A stretch of DNA of 12,674 bases. Origin: CAZBQG01 sp964493945. Its GTDB lineage: Bacteria > Pseudomonadota > Alphaproteobacteria > Rhodospirillales > UBA2165. How positions within the stretch are numbered: position 1 is the stretch's first letter; every line of letters begins with the position of its first letter. The notes beneath the pieces were generated by a model. The model was not told where the DNA came from and did not search any database. It was given only the letters and a program-made list of their open reading frames with translations. The position numbers were made by a program, and so were the translations under genes. Of this stretch, positions 1-6,446 are shown in pieces. The DNA lies in NCBI GenBank assembly GCA_964493945.1, contig CAZBQG010000124.1, positions 1-12,674 of the forward strand, given 5' to 3'.

Positions 1-37
1 CAGGCATTCCACGTTACCACAAAGCTGAGAAGCACGG

Positions 38-50
38 GGCAATAACTGCC
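38..50. promoter_or_regulatory. Candidate activator (enhancer) site upstream of the flgF sigma-54 promoter
   Basis: GGCAATAACTGCC is an interrupted dyad, GGCA-N5-TGCC, lying 101 bp upstream of the TGG of the flgF sigma-54 promoter. Related sequences lie 105 and 107 bp upstream of the other two sigma-54 promoters, at 6342 and 7848. In Caulobacter the activator FlbD binds ftr elements about 100 bp upstream of flagellar sigma-54 promoters; assigning this site to FlbD is inference. Confidence 0.45.
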
Positions 51-107
51 GGAAGGAACAGGACGTCGGGGGGTCAATTTATCGCTATCGCCTTCGAAAT
101 TATTTCG

Positions 108-120
108 CATCTCATTGAAA
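108..120 (-). promoter_or_regulatory. Weak IHF-like site
   Basis: On the minus strand this reads TTTCAATGAGATG, which shares TTTCAATGA with the better IHF-like site at 7927-7939. It lies between the candidate enhancer and the sigma-54 promoter, where IHF bends DNA in Caulobacter flagellar promoters. It has two mismatches to WATCAANNNNTTR and opposite orientation to the other two copies, so support is weak. Confidence 0.25.
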
Positions 121-138
121 TATAACAAAAATTAAAAC

Positions 139-154
139 TGGCACGGTCACTGCA
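139..154 (+). promoter_or_regulatory. Sigma-54 promoter of flgF-flgG-flgA-flgH
   Basis: TGGCACGGTCACTGCA matches the RpoN consensus TGGCAC-N5-TTGCA with one mismatch (CTGC for TTGC) and the obligatory GG-N10-GC spacing (GG 140-141, GC 152-153). Transcription should start near 165, leaving a leader of about 38 nt before flgF. Sigma-54 control of rod and ring genes is the rule in Caulobacter-type hierarchies. Confidence 0.85.
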
Positions 155-202
155 TGGAAGGAAGCTGAAACGACCGCGAAAAAAAATGGACGGGAAAAGA
201 AA

Positions 203-934
203 ATGGAAACCAGCGCGTATATCGCTTTGTCACGTCAAGCGGCGCTCCGGCGCGAGATAGGCGTCATCGCCAATAATCTGGCGAACATGAACACCACGGC
301 ATACAAGGGCGAGAAAATGGTGTTTGTCGAACATCTGGTGGAAAGCCGAAGCAGCGATAGCTTTATCCCCACCAAGCTGGCCTTCGTGCGTGATGTCGCC
401 CAGATTCGCAATCTGGCCGAAGGGCCCATTCAGTCGACCAACAACCCGCTGGACATGGCGATCAAGGGCGAGGGTTATTTCGTTATTCAAACACCGGAAG
501 GCGATCGCTTTTCACGCAATGGACGGTTCCAGTTGGACGAGGAAAGCCAACTGGTGACCCAACATGGGTATCCGGTCCACTCTTCCTCCGGGACGCCCTT
601 CTTCTTCAGCCCGGAGGATACAGAAATTTCCATTGCCCGGGATGGCACCGTTTACACCAATAACGGCGAGTTGGGAAAGATCAAATTGGTCAAATTCGAA
701 AGTGAGCAGCATCTGCAAAAAAGAGTGGGAGGCCTGCTGGTCACCGATCAGACGCCCGAGGATGTTGAAAACCCGGTGATTTTGCAGGGCGCCCTTGAGA
801 ATTCCAATGTCAATCCGATCCTCGAATTGACAAATATGATCACCGTGCACCGGGCCTATGACAGCGTCAGAAATTTCATCGACAAGGAAGATGAACGTAC
901 CAGCAAGATGATTCAAGCGATGAACCAGCGATAA
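203..934 (+). CDS. flgF: Flagellar basal-body proximal rod protein FlgF
   Basis: FlgF is a proximal rod subunit exported by the flagellar type III system and polymerised in the periplasmic drive shaft. The 243-residue product has the N-terminal rod/hook signature (ANNLANMNT, residues 23-31, preceded by RQAALRRE). Mid-protein it has LDMAIKGEGYFVIQTPEG, FSRNGRFQLD and VTQHGYPV, all typical of the FlgE/F/G superfamily. The C-terminal helix begins GALENSNVNPILELTNMITVHRAYD. The N-terminus METSAYIALSRQ and the length match alphaproteobacterial FlgF rather than FlgG. It is first in a four-gene operon behind a sigma-54 promoter. The ribosome-binding site is poor (GGGAAAAGA only). The start is supported by family alignment, since FlgF proteins begin directly with this helix. 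FlgG is the main alternative, but the next gene fits FlgG better. Confidence 0.95.
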   Translation: METSAYIALSRQAALRREIGVIANNLANMNTTAYKGEKMVFVEHLVESRSSDSFIPTKLAFVRDVAQIRNLAEGPIQSTNNPLDMAIKGEGYFVIQTPEGDRFSRNGRFQLDEESQLVTQHGYPVHSSSGTPFFFSPEDTEISIARDGTVYTNNGELGKIKLVKFESEQHLQKRVGGLLVTDQTPEDVENPVILQGALENSNVNPILELTNMITVHRAYDSVRNFIDKEDERTSKMIQAMNQR

Positions 935-974
935 AAGCCAAAAATAATACCTTGATCAAGAAAGGATGGGAAAA

Positions 975-1760
975 ATGAGATCACTTAGCATCGCGGCGAC
1001 GGGAATGCTCTCCCAACAGCAAAATGTTGAGGTTATTTCCAATAACATCGCCAATATGAACACCACCGCCTATATGCGCCGGCGGACCGAATTCCATGAT
1101 CTGATCTACCAAAATCTCAGGCGGGTCGGTTCGACCTCGTCCGATGCCGGAACCATCGTTCCCTCGGGCGTTCAATTGGGCCTGGGCGTCAAGCTGGCCT
1201 CGGTCTACCGCATTCACGAACAAGGCAATCTGAATTCCACCGACAACACCTTCGACATGGCCATCCAGGGCAATGGTTTTTTTCAGATATTGTTGCCCAA
1301 CGGTGATACGGCCTATTCCCGGGACGGCTCCTTTCAATTGAGCCCGTCGGGGGTTGTCGTCACCCATGACGGAAATCCGCTGCAGCCCAGCATCACCATA
1401 CCGCCCAATGCCATCGACGTGACCATCAACGCGACGGGGGATGTGCTGGTCAAGCTGCAGGGAACCGTGGCACCCAGCAATGTGGGCACCATCAACTTGG
1501 CCAGCTTCCCCAATGATGCGGGCCTGGAGGCAATCGGCGACAATCTGTATCTGGAAACCCCGGCATCGGGGGGTCCGGCCACCGGGGCGGCCGGCGCGTC
1601 GGGTTACGGAACCCTTCTGCAAGGGTTTCTGGAAACCTCCAACGTCAATGCCGTTTCCGAGGTCTCGGAGCTTATTTCAGCGCAGCGCGCCTATGAAATG
1701 AACTCGAAAGTCATTCAGACTTCCGACGAAATGATGGGCACTCTGAACCAGCTTCGATAG
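975..1760 (+). CDS. flgG: Flagellar basal-body distal rod protein FlgG
   Basis: FlgG forms the distal rod that passes through the P and L rings. The product starting MRSLSIAATGML is 261 residues, essentially the family length (260 in E. coli). It shows the ISNNIANMNTTAY signature at 21-33, EFHDLIYQNLRRVG (typical FlgG), FDMAIQGNGFFQI and YSRDGSFQLSPSG. The C-terminal rod helix contains GFLETSNVNAVSEVSELISAQRAYEMNSKVI. An in-frame ATG at 966 would add MGK. I prefer 975 because AAAGGA (961-966) then sits 8 nt upstream and the protein begins exactly as FlgG homologues do. It lies 40 nt after flgF and 9 nt before flgA, in the same operon. Confidence 0.96.
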   Translation: MRSLSIAATGMLSQQQNVEVISNNIANMNTTAYMRRRTEFHDLIYQNLRRVGSTSSDAGTIVPSGVQLGLGVKLASVYRIHEQGNLNSTDNTFDMAIQGNGFFQILLPNGDTAYSRDGSFQLSPSGVVVTHDGNPLQPSITIPPNAIDVTINATGDVLVKLQGTVAPSNVGTINLASFPNDAGLEAIGDNLYLETPASGGPATGAAGASGYGTLLQGFLETSNVNAVSEVSELISAQRAYEMNSKVIQTSDEMMGTLNQLR

Positions 1761-1769
1761 GAGGCGGAC

Positions 1770-2726
1770 ATGAAAACCCGTTCTTTCATCATCGCACTTG
1801 CCCTGGTTCTGATGGCGCCGGCCACCCTCGCCGGGCAAAGCGGCAAGCCCGCGCTGCGCACCGGCGTGACCGTCGAAGGGGCCCATATCCGCTTGGGCGA
1901 CCTGTTCGATCATGTGGGCGAAAAGGCCAGCCTCAAAGTGGCCTATGCGCCACTGCCGGGAAAACAGGTCACCTTCGATGTCCACTACCTGTTCAAGCTG
2001 GCCCGTGCCCATGGGCTGAAATGGCGCCCCCTGAATATGAGGACGCGGAGCACGGTGAAGCGCGGCAGCCAGATCATCAACCGTGATGAGATCGAGGACG
2101 AGTTGATCCTGGCCCTGCGCCACAAGGGCGTCAGGAATGACGTGGAAATCGTGTTCAGCAACCGCATGATAAACCTTCATGTGCCCACCAACCGGGCGGC
2201 CAAACTGAGCGTGGAAGATCTCATCTACACCCCAGCTTCGGGGCGGTTTTCAGCCATTGTCCAGGCACCGGCCAATGATCCGACGGCGCAGCGGCTGCGC
2301 ATCACGGGCCGCGTTTACCATGTGGTTCCGGTGCCCGTGCTCAGTGCCCGCAAAGCCAGAAACGAAGTCATTCGAAAGGCCGATATCGAATGGCAGGGTA
2401 TGCGCAAAAAGAAAATCCGGCGCGACACGATTTTCGATGCCCAATCGCTTATCGGAATGGCGGCCAGAAATACCATCCGCCCCGGACGGCCGATCAGCCA
2501 ACGCGCGGTGCGCCGTCCTGTCCTGGTCGCCAAGGGAAATCTGGTAACCATCAATCTCAATTCGCGCTTCATGAGTCTCAGTGCCCAAGGCCGCGCGCTC
2601 AGCGATGGCGGACGGGGCGACGTCATCCGCATCGTCAATACGCGAAGCAAAAAGATCATCGAGGCAAAGGTCGTCGGCCCCGACAGGGTAAGCGTCAGAC
2701 TATCCGTCCGCATGGCCTCGAAATAG
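1770..2726 (+). CDS. flgA: Flagellar basal-body P-ring formation protein FlgA (periplasmic chaperone)
   Basis: FlgA is a periplasmic chaperone that helps FlgI assemble into the P ring. The 318-residue precursor starts with a Sec signal peptide: MKTR, a hydrophobic run at 6-18, and probable cleavage after TLA (residue 21). The C-terminal third is the SAF-type FlgA domain. Features include VPVPVLSARKARNEVIRKADI, then GMAARNTIRPGRPIS, then a stretch running from RPVLVAKGNLVTI to ALSDGGRGDVIRIVN, and a final VVGPDRVSV strand. The N-terminal half is a poorly conserved region usual in alphaproteobacteria, where FlgA is longer than in enterics (about 220 residues). A perfect AGGAGG at 1759-1764 overlaps the flgG stop codon and lies 5 nt before the ATG, so translation is probably coupled. 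flgH follows after 10 nt. Confidence 0.93.
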   Translation: MKTRSFIIALALVLMAPATLAGQSGKPALRTGVTVEGAHIRLGDLFDHVGEKASLKVAYAPLPGKQVTFDVHYLFKLARAHGLKWRPLNMRTRSTVKRGSQIINRDEIEDELILALRHKGVRNDVEIVFSNRMINLHVPTNRAAKLSVEDLIYTPASGRFSAIVQAPANDPTAQRLRITGRVYHVVPVPVLSARKARNEVIRKADIEWQGMRKKKIRRDTIFDAQSLIGMAARNTIRPGRPISQRAVRRPVLVAKGNLVTINLNSRFMSLSAQGRALSDGGRGDVIRIVNTRSKKIIEAKVVGPDRVSVRLSVRMASK

Positions 2727-2736
2727 GAGACAGACA

Positions 2737-3498
2737 ATGAAAAAAGACAGAACGCCAGCCGGTGCCAGAATTGCCGCGGTCCTCGGATTGGTCCTGCTGG
2801 TCAGCGGATGCAACACCCTGACGCGTCTCTCCGAGGTGGGCGATGGACCCAAGAACACCCCCATCGTCAATCCCACAGCCAGGCCCAATTACAAACCCAT
2901 CACCATGCCCATGCCGGCGCCCAGGCTGGCGGCCAAAAAGTTGAATTCTCTGTGGCGGCCAGGCGCGCGTGCCTTCTTCCGCGATCAGCGCGCCGCCGAG
3001 GTGGGCGATATCCTGACGGTCAAACTGAGCATCAGCGACAAGGCGTCTCTGAACAACAAGACAACCCGGACCCGCGAAGACGAAGAAGACGCCGATGTCA
3101 CCAAGCTTCTGGGCCTGGAGGGTGAATTAAGCAAGGTCCTGCCCCAGGCAATCCTGCCGGGCGCCACGGTGAGCCTGGGAACCGATCATTCCACGGAGGG
3201 CGACGGCACCATCGACCGGGCGGAGACGGTCACCTTATCGGTGGCGGCGATCATCACCCAGATCCTGCCCAACGGCAATCTGGTGGTGTTCGGGCGCCAG
3301 GAAATCAAGGTCAATTTTGAAATGCGGGAAATGATGGTGACCGGTGTCGTGCGCCCCGAAGACATCGATTCCACCAACACGATTTCCCATGAAAAGATTG
3401 CCGAGATGCGCGTCGCATATGGCGGCCGCGGAACCCTTTCCGATCTGCAGCAGCCGCGCCTCGGCACCCAGCTGATCGATATTATTTTCCCGTTCTAA
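2737..3498 (+). CDS. flgH: Flagellar L-ring lipoprotein FlgH
   Basis: FlgH builds the L ring, the outer-membrane bushing for the rod. The 253-residue precursor has a lipoprotein signal peptide ending in the lipobox VSGC (Cys25 is the predicted acylation site). The family core follows: SLWRPGARAFFRDQRAAEVGDILTV, ISDKASLNNKTTRTRE, then a C-terminal region with VAAIITQILPNGNLVVFGRQEIKVN, VVRPEDIDSTNTISHEKIAEMRVAYGGRG and the terminal LIDIIFPF. All are FlgH landmarks. An AGGAGA ribosome-binding site (2725-2730) overlaps the flgA stop region and lies 6 nt before the ATG. This is the last gene of the flgFGAH operon, with a strong terminator starting 24 nt after its stop codon. Confidence 0.97.
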   Translation: MKKDRTPAGARIAAVLGLVLLVSGCNTLTRLSEVGDGPKNTPIVNPTARPNYKPITMPMPAPRLAAKKLNSLWRPGARAFFRDQRAAEVGDILTVKLSISDKASLNNKTTRTREDEEDADVTKLLGLEGELSKVLPQAILPGATVSLGTDHSTEGDGTIDRAETVTLSVAAIITQILPNGNLVVFGRQEIKVNFEMREMMVTGVVRPEDIDSTNTISHEKIAEMRVAYGGRGTLSDLQQPRLGTQLIDIIFPF

Positions 3499-3521
3499 AT
3501 CCAACAGGTTTGGAACAACTT

Positions 3522-3555
3522 AAGGCCGATGCTTTTCCATCGGCCTTCTTTTTTT
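3522..3555 (+). terminator. Intrinsic terminator after flgH
   Basis: A perfect 10-bp stem (AAGGCCGATG at 3522-3531 pairing with CATCGGCCTT at 3538-3547), a 6-nt loop CTTTTC, then CTTTTTTT. This is a canonical Rho-independent terminator that ends the flgFGAH transcript and separates it from the following gene. Confidence 0.93.
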
Positions 3556-3650
3556 GTGAGGATGTTTTAGAGGGATTTAATGACCTTCCAGAAACAGGAA
3601 AATCACGAAATCAGGTCACCAGGTGGCGAAATAGTTCACGTTCCCTCGAC

Positions 3651-3666
3651 GGTGGTACGGTGGTAT
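3651..3666 (+). repeat. Short tandem repeat upstream of the mutase-like gene
   Basis: GGTGGTAC is followed directly by GGTGGTAT. The element sits 45-60 bp before the start of the mutase-like gene and overlaps a TATGAT (3664-3669) that could serve as a -10 box. No good -35 is visible at 17 bp, so I do not call a promoter. The repeat could be an operator or chance. Confidence 0.2.
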
Positions 3667-3709
3667 GATTCCCGCGAGCCTGTAGGCTATCCGAAGAATG
3701 TGAGTTGAA

Positions 3710-5158
3710 ATGAATCAGGAAATTAGCCAAAAGTTTACCGACGAGGATTTCTTCAGGATCCGCGAGGAAGAAGTTCTGCCCCAATGGGAGACCGGAAAAG
3801 CCATCCAGGATATGGACGAATGCATCGCCGCGGCTAAACAGCTGACCCGGGGCAAAAACCTGGCCCTCGGGCTGAAGGCGGCAAAGAAGGCGGGGCGCTT
3901 CATCCTCATCCCCCAGTTCGGCCGGGCCTTGACCGAATATATGATCGAGGGACTCCAATTCGTCGAGAGCGAGAGCGACATCGCGCCCGAGGGAAACTGG
4001 CTCCTCTATTCGGATAGCTACACCCGCAAGAACGACTATGCGCGGGCCGCCGTCGGCATCGAAACAAGCCACAAGGAAGGGATGTCCATGCTTAACGGCT
4101 GGCCGGTGGTCAATTTCGGTGTCGAGGAGGCGCGGCGGATCACCGAAGCCTCCAGCCTGCCCCTACAGTACGTCACCTGCGACGAGGATGCGCGTCTCGC
4201 CGCGGAAATTGTCATGGCCGCCGGATGGACCTCGGCCGGGCTCACCCCGCTGCAGGAAAGCATTGCCCATTCCAAGGATATGCCCATGGCCACCTTGATC
4301 AGGCTCAAGCAATACACCGCCAGGCTATCCGGAATTTACGAGGAAAAGGGCGTGCCCCAGGCCCCCATGAACGCGTCCCACCTGACCGGTTACGACAGTC
4401 CCGGCTTTCACGTCCTGGCCCATGTCACATCCGCCGTCCTTGCCGCCGAGCAGGGCGTGAAATGCCAGTTCCTGTCCCACGGGTTGAACATGAATCTGAT
4501 CCAGGACATCGCCATGATCCGGGTCACCGAGAAGCTGTCCTATGAATATTGCGCCCGCTTCGGCCATCAGGATGTTGAGTTCATCACCGGCAGTTTCCCC
4601 TTCCTCGGCGCCTGGGCGCCGGGCGAGGACGAGGCCAACGCGATGATCGCCTGGAACACCATCATCCCGATCATGGGTGGCTTCCCCGGCGTCATCCTGA
4701 AATGTCAGGACGAGGCCCGGGCCACCCCGACCAAGGAAGGAATGGCCCACTCGGTGCGCCAGGCGCGCCACATGCTGCGCCTGATGGGAACCCAGAGATT
4801 AGCCGAAAGCGACGCGCTAGTGGACGAAGAGGCGATGATTGAGCTGGAGGTCCGCGCCGTCCTCGATAAAAGCCTTGAGGTTGCCGACGGCGACATGGCG
4901 GTGGCGCTTTGCGCTGGCGTCGAGGCCGGCTGGATCGACACCATGGTGACGCCTTGGAAATACAACAACGGAAAGGTGCTCCTGGTCCGGGATGGGGATA
5001 ACGCGCTCCGCTATATGGATAGCGGCGATCTTCCCCTGCCCGGAGAGGTGAAGGAATATCACACCGAAAAGATCGCCCGGCGGGAGGCGCGGGACGGCCG
5101 CCGAGCGGATATGGGCATGGTCGTCGAGGATATCCAGTTCGCTTCCATCATGCCCTGA
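3710..5158 (+). CDS. glmE: Glutamate (methylaspartate) mutase epsilon/E-subunit homologue with altered substrate pocket
   Basis: The E subunit of glutamate mutase is the TIM-barrel catalytic half of a coenzyme-B12 enzyme that interconverts L-glutamate and threo-3-methylaspartate, working with a separate cobalamin-binding S subunit. The 482-residue product is colinear with clostridial GlmE (483 residues) from memory: TDEDFFRIREEEVLPQW (10-26), DSYTRKNDY (102-110), GMSMLNGWPVVNFGV (124-138), ARLAAEIV and AGWTS (161-175), YEEKGV, LLAAEQGV-type AVLAAEQGVK (242-251), NLIQDIAMIR (262-271), ATPTKEG (338-344) and PWKYNNGKVLLVRD (415-428). By that alignment the coenzyme contacts Lys326 and Glu330 are kept (K331, E335). 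Of the substrate residues, only Arg100 remains (R106): Arg66, Arg149, Glu171, Tyr177 and Tyr181 become Q69, V155, G177, E183 and H187. No S-subunit gene is nearby. The family is well supported; glutamate mutase activity is doubtful. It has its own transcription unit after the flgH terminator. Confidence 0.85.
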   Translation: MNQEISQKFTDEDFFRIREEEVLPQWETGKAIQDMDECIAAAKQLTRGKNLALGLKAAKKAGRFILIPQFGRALTEYMIEGLQFVESESDIAPEGNWLLYSDSYTRKNDYARAAVGIETSHKEGMSMLNGWPVVNFGVEEARRITEASSLPLQYVTCDEDARLAAEIVMAAGWTSAGLTPLQESIAHSKDMPMATLIRLKQYTARLSGIYEEKGVPQAPMNASHLTGYDSPGFHVLAHVTSAVLAAEQGVKCQFLSHGLNMNLIQDIAMIRVTEKLSYEYCARFGHQDVEFITGSFPFLGAWAPGEDEANAMIAWNTIIPIMGGFPGVILKCQDEARATPTKEGMAHSVRQARHMLRLMGTQRLAESDALVDEEAMIELEVRAVLDKSLEVADGDMAVALCAGVEAGWIDTMVTPWKYNNGKVLLVRDGDNALRYMDSGDLPLPGEVKEYHTEKIARREARDGRRADMGMVVEDIQFASIMP

Positions 5159-5163
5159 ATCAA

Positions 5164-5291
5164 AAACCCGTAACTCCGTGGCCTCTTACCTATGTAATGG
5201 CGGGGAAGGTGTGAAAATCGGTGGCCGGGGAGCGCGGACTGCTGGGCGGGCATCAAAAGCTGGTGGAACCCACATCGGGCAATACGGGTTT
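5164..5291. ncRNA. Candidate structured RNA or convergent-gene 3' structure
   Basis: The 142-bp space between the convergent mutase-like gene and dksA has a perfect 9-bp closing repeat (AAACCCGTA 5164-5172 with TACGGGTTT 5283-5291). Inside it are a second 10-bp near-perfect pairing (CTCCGTGGCC with GGCCGGGGAG) and a small GTGG-AAC-CCAC hairpin. Read on the minus strand it ends in ACGGGTTTTTG. The strand, and whether it is an independent RNA or 3'-UTR structure, cannot be decided. No known RNA family was recognised. Confidence 0.25.
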
Positions 5292-5300
5292 AAAGAAGCT

Positions 5301-5717
5301 CTAATCGTCGCGCTGGGTTTTTTCCATCCGTTCGTGGCGTTCCTGTGCCTCGATGCCAAGCGTGGCGATGGGGCGGGCCTCCAGCCGGCGCAGGTTTATG
5401 GGCTCGTTGGTCTCCTCGCAAAATCCGTAAGTATCGTTTTCGATGCGCAGCAGGGCCCCGTCAATCTTGCCGATCAGCTTGCGCGCCCGGTCCCGGGTGC
5501 GCAGCTCCAGGATTCGCTCCGTCTCCACCGAGGCCCGGTCGGCGATGTCGGATTCCAACCCTTCGCTCTGGCGCAAATGCTCGCGCGTCTCGTCGGCTTC
5601 CTCGAGAAGTTCGCTTCGCCAATTTTCAAGTTTTTGCCGAAAATATTCACGTTGCTTGGGCCCCATGAATGGCTCGTCGGCGGACGGCCGGTAACCGGGC
5701 TGCAGCGTAACGTTCAT
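5301..5717 (-). CDS. dksA: DksA/TraR-family RNA polymerase-binding transcription factor (single-cysteine type)
   Basis: DksA binds the RNA polymerase secondary channel and works with ppGpp to adjust transcription of rRNA, amino-acid and, in several bacteria, flagellar genes. The 138-residue product has the coiled coil (about 20-90) with the essential tip motif D-x-x-D-x-A at 57-62 (DIADRA). A C-terminal globular domain follows, with YGFCEETNEPINLRRLEARP and the terminal helix IEAQERHER. Of the four zinc ligands of E. coli DksA only the first is kept (C100); the other positions are T103, G121 and A124, so no zinc should bind. Such Cys-poor DksA proteins are common in Alphaproteobacteria and can be functional. 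GGGAGA lies 6 nt before the ATG. It follows fliX by 101 bp on the same strand and has its own promoter-like sequence. Confidence 0.93.
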   Translation of the reverse strand: MNVTLQPGYRPSADEPFMGPKQREYFRQKLENWRSELLEEADETREHLRQSEGLESDIADRASVETERILELRTRDRARKLIGKIDGALLRIENDTYGFCEETNEPINLRRLEARPIATLGIEAQERHERMEKTQRDD

Positions 5718-5755
5718 TATTTTCTCCCAGGCGGCACCGTTTAAATCTGGCGCGG

Positions 5756-5784
5756 AATATAAGTGTGGATATCAAACCCCGCAA
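5756..5784 (-). promoter_or_regulatory. Sigma-70-like promoter for dksA
   Basis: On the minus strand TTGCGG (5784-5779) is separated by exactly 17 bp from TATATT (5761-5756), placing the start near 5749 and about 30 nt upstream of the dksA ATG. The -10 matches five of six consensus bases; the -35 keeps TTG. This would let dksA be expressed independently of fliX. Confidence 0.5.
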
Positions 5785-5796
5785 GGGATCATTTTT

Positions 5797-5809
5797 CCGC
5801 CCTGGGCGG
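5797..5809. repeat. Inverted repeat between fliX and dksA
   Basis: CCGCCC-T-GGGCGG is a perfect 6-bp dyad with a single-base centre, 10 bp beyond the fliX stop. In the fliX direction it is followed by AAAAATGATC rather than a T tract, so it is not an intrinsic terminator. It could stabilise the fliX mRNA end or serve as a protein site. Confidence 0.4.
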
Positions 5810-5818
5810 TTCGGGATA

Positions 5819-6253
5819 TTAGATTTTCCGGGTGAGCTTGGCGATTTCGACCTCTGCCCTGAGTTCTATATCATCAATGATAGAGAGAAGGCCCGGATCT
5901 TCCACGCTTGTGCGCTTGGTCCTGAGGATTTGGACCAGATGGGTCAAGCGGTCCTTGGGTACGGCTCCCATCAGAATATGGTGGCGGATTTCATCCAGAT
6001 GATCGAGGATTTCCTCGCCGCGGCGTTGCAGGCGGCGACGGGCCTGTTTTTCGTCATCCTCGGACACTTCCTGGGCGGCCAGGATCGAGCCGACCGGTCC
6101 AACCCCGGCGTTTTCGCTGACCGGCGGGGCATCGGTGGAACCCTCGGTCACGCCGCTAAGATGACCGGCGAAATTGCTCCCCTTTCCCGCCGGCGCCTTG
6201 CCTTTCGGGCGCACACCCCGGGTCCGCGTGGGTCCTGTTTTGGAAACTTTCAT
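5819..6253 (-). CDS. fliX: Flagellar assembly regulator FliX
   Basis: FliX is an alphaproteobacterial regulator that, in Caulobacter, binds the sigma-54 activator FlbD and links completion of early flagellar structures to transcription of rod, hook and ring genes. The 144-residue product has the expected two parts. The basic, low-complexity Gly/Pro/Ala-rich N-terminus (MKVSKTGPTRTRG, to about 65) precedes a conserved helical C-terminus with RRLQRRGEEILDHLDEIR (73-90) and DPGLLSIIDDIELRAEVEIAK (119-139), both hallmark FliX segments. It is transcribed away from flgE and upstream of dksA. The ribosome-binding site is weak (GGGTAAG just before ATG). The start is supported by the family N-terminus MKV-S. 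Its presence argues that an FlbD orthologue exists elsewhere in the genome. Confidence 0.92.
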   Translation of the reverse strand: MKVSKTGPTRTRGVRPKGKAPAGKGSNFAGHLSGVTEGSTDAPPVSENAGVGPVGSILAAQEVSEDDEKQARRRLQRRGEEILDHLDEIRHHILMGAVPKDRLTHLVQILRTKRTSVEDPGLLSIIDDIELRAEVEIAKLTRKI

Positions 6254-6341
6254 CTTACCCAGAGATTACGCTAAATCGGACCCTGGGAAAAGTGGCAAAG
6301 CGATCCGGCCGCCCCAGGGCTGCCCATGGCCGGGATTGCCC

Positions 6342-6354
6342 GGCAAATATTGCG
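6342..6354. promoter_or_regulatory. Candidate activator site in the fliX-flgE divergent region
   Basis: GGCAAATATTGCG (GGCA-N5-TGCG) lies 105 bp upstream of the flgE -24 box, matching the sites at 38 and 7848 in sequence and position; with flanks, CCCGGCARATATTKC is shared with the 7848 site. The same bases read on the minus strand (GG 6356-6355, TTTGC ending 6343) also fit a sigma-54 promoter for fliX with GG-N10-GC spacing, so the site may be enhancer, fliX promoter, or both. Confidence 0.45.
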
Positions 6355-6418
6355 CCCATCCGTCCCCCAAAGCCCCATAAGGGAAAAATAGTCCCTGCAT
6401 AAACAATTTTTTCTTTTA

Positions 6419-6431
6419 ATTCAATAAGTTA
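6419..6431 (+). promoter_or_regulatory. IHF-like site upstream of flgE
   Basis: ATTCAATAAGTTA differs from the IHF consensus WATCAANNNNTTR at one base. It ends 15 bp before the TGG of the flgE sigma-54 promoter, exactly as the equivalent element does upstream of flgI. IHF bending between enhancer and promoter is established for Caulobacter flagellar sigma-54 genes. Confidence 0.45.
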
Positions 6432-6446
6432 CACCCACCATCTTGT

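Noticed and set aside
1..202. A divergent gene starting at the left edge (CAT at 5-7)
   Set aside because: Only two codons would be inside the window and there is no clear ribosome-binding site, so it cannot be supported.
966..974. Upstream ATG as flgG start
   Set aside because: It would sit on top of the AAAGGA ribosome-binding site; the ATG at 975 has proper spacing and matches FlgG N-termini.
5164..5291. Cobalamin riboswitch next to the B12-mutase-like gene
   Set aside because: GGGGAAGGTG, AAAATC and GGACTG recall parts of the cobalamin aptamer on the plus strand. The B12-box GCCACTG and the CCAGGAGACC-like segment are absent, the element is short, and it lies downstream of the mutase-like gene facing dksA antisense.
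5178..5744. Plus-strand open frame of 188 codons
   Set aside because: It is antisense to dksA, resembles no known family, and has no ribosome-binding site; dksA on the minus strand is clearly the coding reading.
5765..6274. Plus-strand open frame of 169 codons
   Set aside because: It is the antisense shadow of fliX, whose conserved C-terminal motifs are unambiguous.
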